Assembly: GCA_026874595.1 (NCBI GenBank)
Contig: CM049311.1
Span: forward strand, 56,876,453 to 56,940,452
From: Sipunculus nudus
Taxonomy: Eukaryota > Annelida > Sipuncula > Golfingiida > Sipunculidae
Length of the DNA: 64,000 bases
Reading direction: 5' to 3'
Made by a program: the position numbers and the translations under genes. Shown here piece by piece: positions 47,025 through 59,000 of this stretch. Position 1 is the first letter of the stretch. Every line of letters starts with the position of its first letter. The notes beneath the pieces were generated by a model. It had not been told where the DNA came from, ran no database searches, and was given only the letters and a program-made list of their open reading frames with translations.

Positions 47025-50000
47025 CTTTAAAAGAAATAATAAATTTTCCAAGTTAATCATCAATCATATTGCTATGATGTCAAGTGCATTACAACAAGGA
47101 CAAGAGCACTGCAAATGGTGCATAATATGTCTATGTCTTGTGACCTCATTTAATATGCCTGAATTTTGCTGAAAATGTAATACAGGTGAGAACTGTATTG
47201 GTTAATATTCATAATGAGTTTCAGGAAAATCCATCCGATTTTTGACAAGTCATCATGGCCCCACCAAGTCTGATGATCTCTGACCTCATTATATATGCAT
47301 GGAATTTGCAGGAAATCAAACTTATGCAAGATATCATATTGATAAATATTTTCTGTTGAGTTTTACCAAAATCCATATTCCTGGTAAGTTATCATGGCTA
47401 CACCATAAAGTAAACTAGTGACTCTAACTATATTAATTATGCATCCATTTTGCCCATAATCGCACATGGGAGAGGTTTTTGGTAAGTAGTTCTAAAGAGT
47501 CTCATGAAAATCCATAAAAGACCTGGTACGTTATTGTGGCAATTTTTAAAGTTTATGGATGGCCTCTAGGTATACCATAATGTGTCCCTTCAAAGATAGG
47601 TAAACAAGTGGCCCATGGGCCATGATGCTCAAGCTGAATTCAAGGAGCATTTAGGTAGGGACAATCAGTGAACCAAACTTGAGGACAAAATGTGGAATAC
47701 TTCAAAGTATTGGGTTTACAAAAATTTCACATTTATGCAGATTTGACCTTTAAGATGAAGGTCAAGGTAACCGATTTTTAATATCTTTTGTGAATTTGGT
47801 TGGAACAATTGGTGTGCCAAATTTGAGGACAAAATATGAAATACTTAAAAAGTTATGGGGTTAAACAATTTTTTACATTTTGGCAGATTTTACCTTGAAG
47901 ATGATGGTCAAGGTCACCGGTTTTGAACTCTCTGAGATTTAATTAGGAAAAATTGTTGTACTAAATGTGGAATACCTCAAAGTTATAGGGTTCACAAAAA
48001 TTCAACCATTCGAAATCATCCGAGAACTGGAAAGGAACAATCGGTGTACCAAAATTGAGGACAAAATGTGAATACTTCAAAAGTTATGGAGTTCACAAAG
48101 GTTTCACATTTCTGCAGATTTGACCTTGAAGATGAAGGTCAAGGTCACCAGCTTTTAAACTCCTTCGTTTTTAGTAGGAACAATTGGTGTACCTAATTTG
48201 AGGACAAAATGTGAAATACTTCAAAAGTTATTGTGTTCTCAATAATTGTGTCATCAGGTTTCAAAATCGTCCGAGAACTTGGAAAGAACAATAGGTGTAC
48301 CAAATTCGAGGACAAAATGTGGAATACTTAAAAAGTTATGGGTACCAGATTTGACCTTGAAGATGGACACCAAGGTCACCAGTTTTTTTTTTAACTTCTC
48401 CAAGATTTTGGTATGAACAATTGAGTGTTTCAAACTTTGGGGGAAGTGGCCTTTAATCTTAAAGGCATTTAAAGTGAGGAAAGTGGACTGGACCATGGGG
48501 GGCACCTGGCTGCCTCGTTCTCATTCGGTAAATTATCCCAGCGGGGCGTGGGCATGGTCTGCTCATTAGCTACGTGCACGCACTGGAGGTGGCCTGGTGT
48601 AGGTTCCGTTCATCTCAAATATCAAATCAAATTCACATACCTTCTGTGAAAATGGCCCCAGGAAAGAAGAAAGATAAGAAGTGTGACTCAAAAATGTCAA
48701 AGGGATATCTGAATTGACAGAAACTCTAATGGGTAGTGGTAAATCAAAAAGTCCATCAAGAAACTTGCACATGAAGGATTTTGTAGTCTTGAAGTTCTTG
48801 GATTGTTATTAGAAAACCATGCGGCACTTGACCAGTTACACCTGCCTCTTGCACAACGTTTGATGCTTGTGAAGTTCCTGGAGCGAGAGACTGGTGTTAA
48901 ACAAGTATTTTGCATGGAAGACCAGGCAGTGAACAAAGGAAGGGAAAGTGACAGTCGAGAATCAACATTAGACCAGGTGGTATCATCATTAGTGTGATAA
49001 TGTGTGTAGTAATGGAACTTCAGACACAGCAGGGAACCTACACCAGGCCACACAAGCAAGCACACAGAACTCCTGCCTTGCTGCACAGAACTCGGGTGAC
49101 TCTGCAGATCAGGGGTGGCGTACCATTCACCTGGCCTCTAACCATATTGGGCAACCATTGTCTTCAGTCATGCCAGGCCTGGGTGAACTTGCTGATCCCC
49201 ATGTGTACCTCAGAGGTGAGTGCCAGTCAAAACCCTCAGCATACAACATTGTGGATTTTATAAACTTTGTTTCCCCCTTAAAATGAAGAGACTGTCATTT
49301 GTGATCAACAAGGCCTTCAAATGTTGTAACGCAGTGCTCCAAAAAGGCCTAAAATTCCAAATGTTTCTGTAGAGGAGTGGGCTCTGGCCAACACTAGGAT
49401 TATGAGCACACTCATGGATGAAGAGAAGCTATCGGGTAATTATTTGCGGGATTATATGGCTTTCATGGTATAAGTGTGTGAACTGTTTAAATCATTTGAC
49501 AGAATTTCTGTGTTGCAGTACGATGGAGTATTGTCACTTGCATGCCATGTTTGAGGCCTGGACGCATCACACCTGTTTAGGGTACGTCTGAGACGAAATG
49601 GGCAGAATCATTTTCAAAGAGCAGTAGCAACATCATCTAACCATGGTACTGGTGTTACAAAAAAGGTCAGTGGTCCGATTAAATCGGAAATTTGTTGCTT
49701 GTTCAATTCCAGACGTGGATGTCATTTCGCGGGACATTGTCGCTATGTTCATGCATGGAGCATTCATGGATGGATCATTCAAATAGCTCGTCTTGACTGA
49801 AGGTAACGCAATTTACTGTTTCCTCAGACCTGCGTATTGATAAATGGAGAGCAGAATTGTCAGGTGACCCAGATGAGTTCTTTGTCTTGGATGGTATTCA
49901 AAATGGATTTCATATTATCGAGCCGGATGATCAGTTAAAAGCAGTCCATATACCTAATCACAAATCCGCTTTAAGCCTGATGTAAAAGCAACAGTCGAGC

Positions 50001-53000
50001 CGGTGCTTTTCCTTAAGGAGGTCAACAAGGGTAACTACAAGTTCATAGACAAAAAGCCGACTATAGTAAGTGCCTTAGGTGTGGTGCAGAAAAGTGATGG
50101 GGGATAAAGACTAATACATGATTGTCGCCTTCCAGCAGGTGATTCGTTGAACTCGCATTCCCCAGAGTATGATACATATACATACAAATCAGTTGACTCT
50201 GCAGTTAACCTAATCAAACATGGTTATTTTGTAGCTAAAATAGATATCAAGTCAGCATATCGTCAAATTCCTATTCACCCAAGGTCACAGGAGTTGACAG
50301 GTCTTGAGTGGACGTTTTTATACGGTAAGACCAGGTATATGTATGACTTCAAATTACCCTTTGGAGCGAGGGCGAGTCCAACCCATTTCCATACGATTTC
50401 ACAGTGCATCAAATGGAAGATGGAGCGACTCAGGCACAGCGTGGTCGTCTACCAGGATGACTTCCTGTTAGTTAGAGAAACCTAAGAATCCTGTTTAGAT
50501 GCCTGGGTAACTATGATCAAACTTCTATTACAGATAGACTTGTACAAGATAAACTTGTAGCGCCTTGTACCTGTTAAGTGTTTCTTGGTATTGAAATAAA
50601 TACACTCTTCTGTAAATTAGCCTTACCTGAGGACAAATTGCAGGATGTCAATTTTTGAAACAATTTGTAAAACTGCGTCGTGCAACAAAACAACAGTTGA
50701 TGTCATTAGCATTAACTTTGCAGCAAGAGTGGTTTTAGGCGCAAGGACCTTTCTCTGAAGATTGCTAAATTGCATGGCCAAGCTGAAGCAAAAATACCAC
50801 AAGGCAAAACTGCAGGGTGCAGTAAGGCAGGATATCATGTGGTGGCATAAATTCATGCGGCAGATTAATGGTGTTTTCTCCTTCATTGAAGACAGTCCTC
50901 TGGAAGCTTTTATGACGGATCCCTGTAATACAGGAGCTGGTGCTTTCTACGGTGGGGGGGGGGGGGGGGGGGACTTCTGGTACATTATTTGGGGCATTGA
51001 TTTTTCTGAATTTGCTGATATGCACATAAATTATAAGGAAGCGGCAATCGCCGCTTTAACAGTTATAAAGTGGGGACACTTGTTTTGTAATAAGACCATA
51101 TATATTTATACAGATAATACATTTACAGCTGCAAATTATCAACAAATGTGCTTGTTGCAGCAATAGACTTATGGTACTTCTCAGGAAAAGGTTTTGGGTC
51201 TCCATGAAATATAACTTTGTCCTTCGCTGTCAATATTTAAATGGCACCCAGAACAGCATGGCAGATTGTAGAAGTCGTCTACACGAACCAGGTAGGCTTC
51301 TGCAGCTGGAAGCCCTTATCAATGCCTGGCACCTTTGTCATAAATCCACGTTGGAAATATTTGCTTCGATCAATTTATGTAATCACATGTTGTTAAAGGC
51401 ACTGAGCACTATATTTAATCAGGTCGCGAACTGGCAGAGGCTCAGGCAGCGCTGGACAAGAACGTAGAGAAGTTTCGATGGGCGGCATATGCTGAGACCA
51501 CAAAGTCAGCCTATCGCAGCAAGTTACGTACTTATCTTGGATTTTGTCATAAGTTTCAATATACACTGGTACCAGTTAGTAGTCAGACTTTATTACGCTA
51601 TGTGGCTTTCTTAGCACAAAATCACAGTTCTAATTCAATTAAAATGTATTTGAATGTAGTACGACTGTTGCTTGTCGAAAGTGGCTATGTAAATCTGTTA
51701 TGTAGTGACGAGTGGATAGCCCATTCTCTCAGGTCACAAGTGAATGGCATTTAGCGCATTAAAGGTGCAAGGGTCAACAGGAAACTACCAATTACAGTAG
51801 ACATGTTGTTAAAATTTCGGGCTGTGCTAAGGCTTGAACAGTCAGTAGATGCAACTTTTTATGCTGCATGTTTGGTTGCCTTTTACGGTATGCTCAGGAA
51901 AAGTAGCTTGTTTCCATCAACAATCAACAGATGCGTCTTGCATAAACATTGTGTATTTAAATCCTGGGGACTGGTTATGTATTTCAGATATTCCAAGACT
52001 ATTCAGTTTAAAGAGCGCCAGGCATATGTGGCCCTACCGTGGAATAGGGATGCCAGACTGTGCCCAGCTAGAGCAATCCTCCGTGCTGCCATGTCAGCTG
52101 GTTTGAAACATCCAGATAGTTTCGTATTCAGCTACCGGTCAGGTGGACAGGTTTACAGTATAATATACAACCAATTTTCAATCGAACTGAGGATTGTTCT
52201 TGAGCAGTTACACATGCCAAGGCATCTCTATTCAGGACATTCCTTTCAATGCGGAGGGGCCATGCATGGCCTGTGCTCTCATGTACCCCCAGAGATTTTT
52301 AAAGCTCAAGGGGACTGGAAATCACTGTCTTATGTGGACTATCTTGATGTGCATAGTACTTTGGACAGAGCAAATTTCATAAAATACATGTATCAATCAT
52401 AACCTTATTTCGTAACTTTTTCTCACGACGGAGATGAATCAAAGTTGTACCTGTGCCATACAGCTGTATTTTGTTTATATGTATTTGAACAATGTTTTTG
52501 TTTTTGGATGACACACATGCGAACAATGTATTTGTGAATTTATTCATGCAATAAATCACTGGGTACCTCCAATACCAGACTTTGTTCATTGATCTCACCT
52601 TTAAGTTGCCTTAAATCTAAAATGCATTTAAAGTGAGGAAAGTGGACTGGACCATGGGGGGCACCTGGTTGCCTCATTCTCATTTGGTAAATTATACCAG
52701 TGGGGCGTGGGCATTGTCTGCTCAATAGCTACGTGCACGCACTGGAGGCAGCCTGGTGTAGGTTCCGTTCCTCTCAAATATCCCTCCCACCCACCCAGTT
52801 AAATTAAACAAATAAATTTGGGTTTATATGTTTCGACCTTACAATATATTGCTTCTCTGCAAATATGAGAAGACAAAAAAGAGAGATAAAATGGTGTTGA
52901 TTTTGTTATTATACATGTTATATTATACATTATATATACAGAGTAAAAAACATTGGGTCATATTATGCATGCACATATATTTTATTATTTTTAAATCATA

Positions 53001-56000
53001 AATGTTTTAACTGATTTTAAAAGAAAATAATGCCACAACATGGCATCTACAAGAATATTCCTTGAATCACTATTAAAAAGTTTTGCATATTGGAGTTTTC
53101 AGGACATGCTTAATTTTATTCACCAAAATAAAATAAAAGTAAATTTGACAAAATAAAACATCTTTTCAAATAAAGTATACACACTTGGTTGAATGAGGGA
53201 CAAACAATATCATTGTGCTAATTACTATCCCAGTTTTAATTAATTACTGGAATTAATAGTCAATTTCACACCTGGTGAAGTTTTCACTCTTCTGAAGTAA
53301 GGAATTACTTATCTCATGAACATCCAGACTTTCACAGCAATACACCACTTTGTGGACACAATTAAATGTACACTTTAATCATTGTAACCCTGGTGGTTCA
53401 ATACAAAATCTAAAATGTAGCATGTCCAAGAATAAAATAAAATACAGAAAAATTATAACATTCATCTAGTTTATGCACCAGCTGGGGGGGGGGGGGGATG
53501 AGTGCAGGGCGAGGGGAAGCCTGCTAGAAGGGGCCAAGCTGGGCCAAGGTAAGCTGCCTGGGGTGGGTTACATAATGCAAGTGAAGGCTATACTACTAGG
53601 TGGGCTAGATGTAAACAACACTTGACATGGTGTGTGAAAACATGAATAAAAGCTATTCATTCCAATCAATTTCTTTTGAAAGTTCTGATTTTAAAAGATT
53701 AAATCCTTATGCATATATGCTGGGAAAATTAAATCAACAGTGCCAAAGTTGGACAAAATTTAAGGTATTGTTTTTTATTTATGCTAATAACTTGAAAAAT
53801 TTGCAAAATTCAGATCTAATTTTGGTTAAACAATTGAATTTTGATTAAATAAAGTTATATTCCTGAAAAAAGGTCTCTAGGTTCAGCAATTCTCATGTGA
53901 GTAAATATATTTCCTGATTTTTTTAAAAAATTGCATTATGTTTTGGCCCATAACTTCAAAATAATACTCAATACTGACCTAATTTATGGTATGTTCATAG
54001 AAAATGTATAAAAGAATGTGAATACTAAATACGATCAAAAACAGATCAGTGGTTTTGATATTAGGCAGCCTTAAAGTGTAACAATGTCTTTTTTTTATGG
54101 AAAACAGAGTTTCTTTCCTTAATATCTCGAAGGAACAAAGTCCTAATGACCCAATTTTCGGTATGGTAGGAGATTTTGGGGACATCTAAAATTATGTCAA
54201 CAGCCTGGGGAGCATAGAGATGTGCACTGAATGACCTAGTCATCAAAGTGGACTGCTTGACAATGTAAGGGAATACAACAAGAGCCTCCCAAAAAATTCA
54301 ATAACTAGCCTAATTTCGCAGCTTTTATTTTCAAATTTCAGATTTTAACAGATTAAATCCTTATGTATACATGGTGTGAAAATTAAATCCACAGTACTTA
54401 CAGGAAAAAAATGTGCCGTGGCCAAAGTTTGGCAAATTTTAAGGTACCAATTTTATATTTTTGCCAATATTTAAAAAAATTTTACAGATTTTGATCTAAT
54501 TTTTGGTATACAATTAAATTTTGATTAATTAAAGTTGTATTACTGGAAAAAAGTCCCTACCTTTAACACTTTGGGTCTTAAGTGACAAAATATCTTCCTG
54601 ATTTTTTTACAAAGTGCATTATGTTTGGGCCAATAACTTTTTTAAATTATATAATACTGACTTAATATCTGGCATGTACATAGGAACTATATACAGGAAT
54701 ATTTATGGTAAATATGAAGAAAACCAGATGAGTGGTTTTGATATTAGGCAGTCCTGAAGTGTGAAAATAGATTTTTTAATAAAAAATTGAGGTTTATCTC
54801 AAAGGAACGAAGTCCTATTGACCCAATTTTTGGCATGGTAGGAGATAATGGGGACATCTAACTGTATGCCGAAATTCAGATTCGTAGGTCCAACGGTGTC
54901 GAAACGTGCCAGTCTTACGGACGGACATCCAGACGGACGGACGGACGGCACGACAGACGGACGGACGACGGACAATGGACCATGACTATAGCTCAGATGA
55001 CTTATAGTCAGCTGAGCTAAAAATCAAGATAGAGCCACCAGTATGCAGGAACTTATGAAACACTCCATGATCAATATTCATGCTAATAATCATGGCAATC
55101 AGTGCATCAGTTATTCAGATACTGGAGCTTAAGTATCAAATTTTTTATTATTCTTGGGAGAGGGTTACTGACAAGCCCCATAGCTTGACGGATATGGGTA
55201 ACAGAGACCTCATTTCAGGCTCAAACAAAGACTTTTCACGGACCTCCCTGGTTGTCAAGTAAGAAGTTTCTAGGTCAAACAGTGACGATTTTTTGCCCTG
55301 TTAACAGATGAGGCTTTATTTGAAGGTCTCCAAAATAGAGATAAAAATGCTTAAAAATTGGAAACAAGGCCTACAGGCCTAATGCGAACCTGTGCAAAGT
55401 TTAGGAGTATGAATGGAGGTTTATTTTTAAAATTTAATATTGATCCTCCTAAGTCCTGCATATCTACCTTAGTCATTATGATTTCAGCAAAATGGACGTT
55501 TCTGAACTGCAAGTTTCGGACTAGGACATTTTAAAATCAGAATATGGGTAGTCAACAAGCCCCTATGTGTATCTGCAGAAATCAGAGTGGGACGGGTGAA
55601 GTGAGGCATGGATTAAGTGGCAAGGGGAATAGAGCGTGGTGTGTTGCATATTAGCATGGATGTCTGCAGCTTAAACGTGAATGTAGGTGGTGCCACCTGT
55701 CATATAATCAAGAAAATTGTCCAGGATGTATAAACCTGCAAAATTCAGGTGGATAAGTCAAACCACTGCTGAGATATGAGTGATTTTATCCCAAGGCAGA
55801 TCAACAGATGGATGCTGTGCATAAGCGGTTGCAGGTGGCGCCACCAGTTTTGTCTATGATGAAGAGCTATGTGAGATCTATACACAAGCAAAATTTTGGC
55901 CCAATCGGTCAAACGGTTCCCGAGATATGAGCTTGGATGTCTGCAGAGTAAACGTGAATGTAGGTGGTGCCACCTGTCATATAATCAAGAAAATTGTCCA

Positions 56001-59000
56001 GGATGTATAAACCTGCAAAATTCAGGTGGATAAGTCAAACCACTGCTGAGATATGAGTGATTTTATCCCAAGGCAGATCAACAGATTGATGCTGTGCATA
56101 AGCGGTTGCAGGTGGCACCACCAGTTTTGTCTATGATGAAGAGCTATGTGAGATCTATACACAAGCAAAATTTTGGCCCAATCGGTCAAACGGTTCCCGA
56201 GATATGAGCTTGGATGTCTGCAGAGTAAACGTGAATGTAGGTGGCGCCACCTGTCATAAAATCGAGAAAGCTGTCCAGGATGTATAAACCTGCAAAATTT
56301 CAGGTGGATTAGTCAAACCACTGCTGAGATATGAGTGATTTTATCCCAAGGCAGATCAACAGATGGATGCTGTGCATAAATGGTTGCAGGTGGCGCCACC
56401 AGTTTTGTCTATGATGAAGAGCTATGTGAGATCTATACACAAACAAAATTTTGGCTCAATCGGTCAAACTGTTCCCGAGATATGAGCTTGGATGTCTGCA
56501 GAGTAAATGCAAATGCAGGTGGCGCCATCTGATATAAATCGAGAAAGTTGTCCAGGATGTATAAACCTGCAAAATTTCAGGTGGATAAGTCAAACCACTG
56601 CTGAGATATGAGTGATTTTATCCAAAGGCAAATGAACAGATGGACGCTGTGCATTAATGGTTGCAGTTGGCGCCACCAGTTTTGCCTATGATGAAGAGCT
56701 ATGTGAGATCTATACACAAACAAAATTTTGGCTCAATCGGTCAAACTGTTCCCGAGATATGAGCTTGGATGTCTGCAGAGTAAATGCAAACGCAGATGGC
56801 GCCACCTGATTTAAATCGAGAAAGTTGTCCAGGATGTATAAACCTGCAAAATTTCAGGTGGATAAGTCAAACCACTGCAGAGATAGGAGTAATATTATCC
56901 AAAGGCAGATGAACAGATGGACGCTGTGCAAAAATGGTTGCAGGTGGCGCCACCATTTTTAGTGCATGTTATAAAGCTAACAAAGGGCTACATTTGTGCA
57001 AATTTTTTAGCCTGATCGGTCAAACTGTTCCCTAGATATATGGGTTTAAGTGTGGAAACAGACGCACAAATGGACGCTGGGCAGCAAGGAAAGGTCAGAG
57101 GTCAACCAAAAATGAGGGTGCAGCAGTTCACATGTGACCTGATGATAAACCGATTCGCTTAAAATGCAAACCAAGTTTTTTCAAACAGTTGAAAGATACA
57201 GTTCCAATAATCTTGGAATTCTGCTTCTAAACAATGTGTCCAGACGTCTAGACGCTGTGTCTAGACGTCTAGACACATTGTCTAGACACCCCCAGAGCCA
57301 GGTCAGTTTCCATGGTGATGTCTGGACCCCACCTGTTTGTACTGAGTGACCTCTTACTTGGCTGCTGAAACTCAGTATGAAGTCAAATCTGTTTTCAAAT
57401 ACAGAAAGCCTTTTTCAATTAGCTACAATGCTTTTTTAAAACTGTATTTACCCAATCTATTCTTATAAAACTAGCAGAACCCTACCACAGAATAATTCTT
57501 GTAAAGTTTAAACCAATCAGATGAACAGTTTCATCATAAATCAGTGTATAAGCTAGAAGAGTTTAAAATTACGTTTTCGCTTGTAAAAAACACATCAATG
57601 TAGGTGGCGCCACCAATACCTCAAAATCAGATATGACATATGTGACAAACATTGGTATAAAATTTGGTCATTATAGCTCCAGCCGTTTTTGAGATTTTAA
57701 TTTTAGTGTGCTTTTTTGGACAGATGACTTAGTTCAACCTCCTGTAACTTGGCCAAAAATCTCCAAACTGGAACCATTCGAACAAACTTGAGAGAGATTG
57801 TTCCAGGGATCATTTTTGTGAAATATTGGACAATTTGGCTGGACAGTTTCAGAGAAGAAGATTTTTTAAGTTTTTAAGCTTTTTCTCTATAAAATCTAAA
57901 TTAATGCAGATACCCAATAATAAGCTCCAGGGCACCAAGTTTCACATGTGACGAATTTTTACATGTAATTTGGAGCTGCTAGCTCTGACAGTTTCTGACT
58001 TACAGCCAGGGATGGGTGGAAAGCCAGCCCTGGACGGCGGACGGCAGACGGACGACACTGCGCCATCGCATAAGCTCACAGGTTCGCTAAAAAATACAGG
58101 TGGCGCCACCAGTTTGAGGGAACTGATGGAACTTTCCATGATCAATATTCATGCAAAGAATCATGGTGATCAAAGCAGTAGTTATTCAGATACTTGAGCT
58201 TTTGTCTCAAATTCTGCATTATTCTGAGGGGTACTTTGGACCCAAATAGCTCAAAGTATATGGGTAACAGACACCTAATTTCAGGTTTTCAAGGAGATTT
58301 TTCATGGACCTCTCTTGATGTGAAGTAAGAAGATTCCAGGTACAGTGGTTACGATTTGTGCCCTGTTAATGGACGATGGACAAAGAATGATCACAATAGC
58401 TCAGATGGCTTGCAGTCAGCTGAGCTTATAAAATAGTGCAGTCAAAGGATTTTGAAATAACTGGGTCAGACATTAATTATTTAAATTCAACTAAATGTTG
58501 CAGGCTGTTTCTGGTAGCTTAATCATTTGACTCCGTGAGTGTTTTTTTATAACAAAGTATTATTGTTTCACGATAAAACTTGAACACCTGTGGACTCTAC
58601 CTTTATAAAAGGTTCCAGGGATTATGTTATTTATTACACATCAGATGAGTGGATATCCTCCTGGTTAAAAACACAAAGACCTACCATTGTTCTGAACTTT
58701 CACTAAAGTCTATATGTCATTATTTTTATTTTAATTTATTTCCTTAAAAATTTATGATCCTAACAATACCAACTGATATTTGAACATAAATCTGGGAACA
58801 GTTATAAGTAACCTGTTCATTACTTCAGGAACCCTTTCAATCATCACCTCATCATTGACAGCAGATGTGATGCATTTGAATACTAAATTTTTTTTTACCC
58901 AAGTCTTGTTATTTGAATTGTCCTTCTAACTGTTATCTGATCTGTCCATCTAAATGTTATCTGTACTGTACCTTTAAATGTTATTTGAACTGTTATTCTG

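Larger units (their letters stand above)
48450..52782 (+). mobile_element. DIRS/Ngaro-like tyrosine-recombinase retrotransposon, degenerate
   Basis: Direct repeats of about 175 bp flank the unit (48450-48622 and 52606-52782). Between them, on the plus strand, lie a gag remnant, reverse transcriptase, RNase H and a tyrosine recombinase. No integrase and no methyltransferase domain is seen between RNase H and recombinase. The lack of methyltransferase and the direct rather than inverted terminal repeats favour a Ngaro- or PAT-type element over DIRS1 proper, but the split-repeat structure was not resolved. Many stops and frameshifts, and a lost catalytic Arg in the recombinase, show it is inactive. 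It sits in the last CNOT2 intron, on the opposite strand. Confidence 0.8.
55365..58090 (+). mobile_element. Composite non-autonomous element E2 (Helentron/pearl-like)
   Basis: It has the same termini as E1: 'caaggcctacaggcctaatg' at 55365 and 'taagctcacaggttcgctaa' at 58071-58090. GCGAACCTGTG (55384-55394) and its inverse CACAGGTTCGC (58077-58087) form subterminal inverted repeats. The left half is a 277-bp tandem array. The right half resembles the right half of E1 ('cagagaagaagattttttaa' and 'attcgaacaaacttgagaga'). A GGACGGCGGACGGCAGACGG microsatellite precedes the 3' end. No protein is encoded, and it lies in the last CNOT2 intron. Confidence 0.68.

Noticed and set aside
55658-57040. Regular repeats and spacers resembling a CRISPR array
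   Set aside because: Units are about 277 bp and the whole unit is repeated. The sequence is eukaryotic and there are no cas genes.
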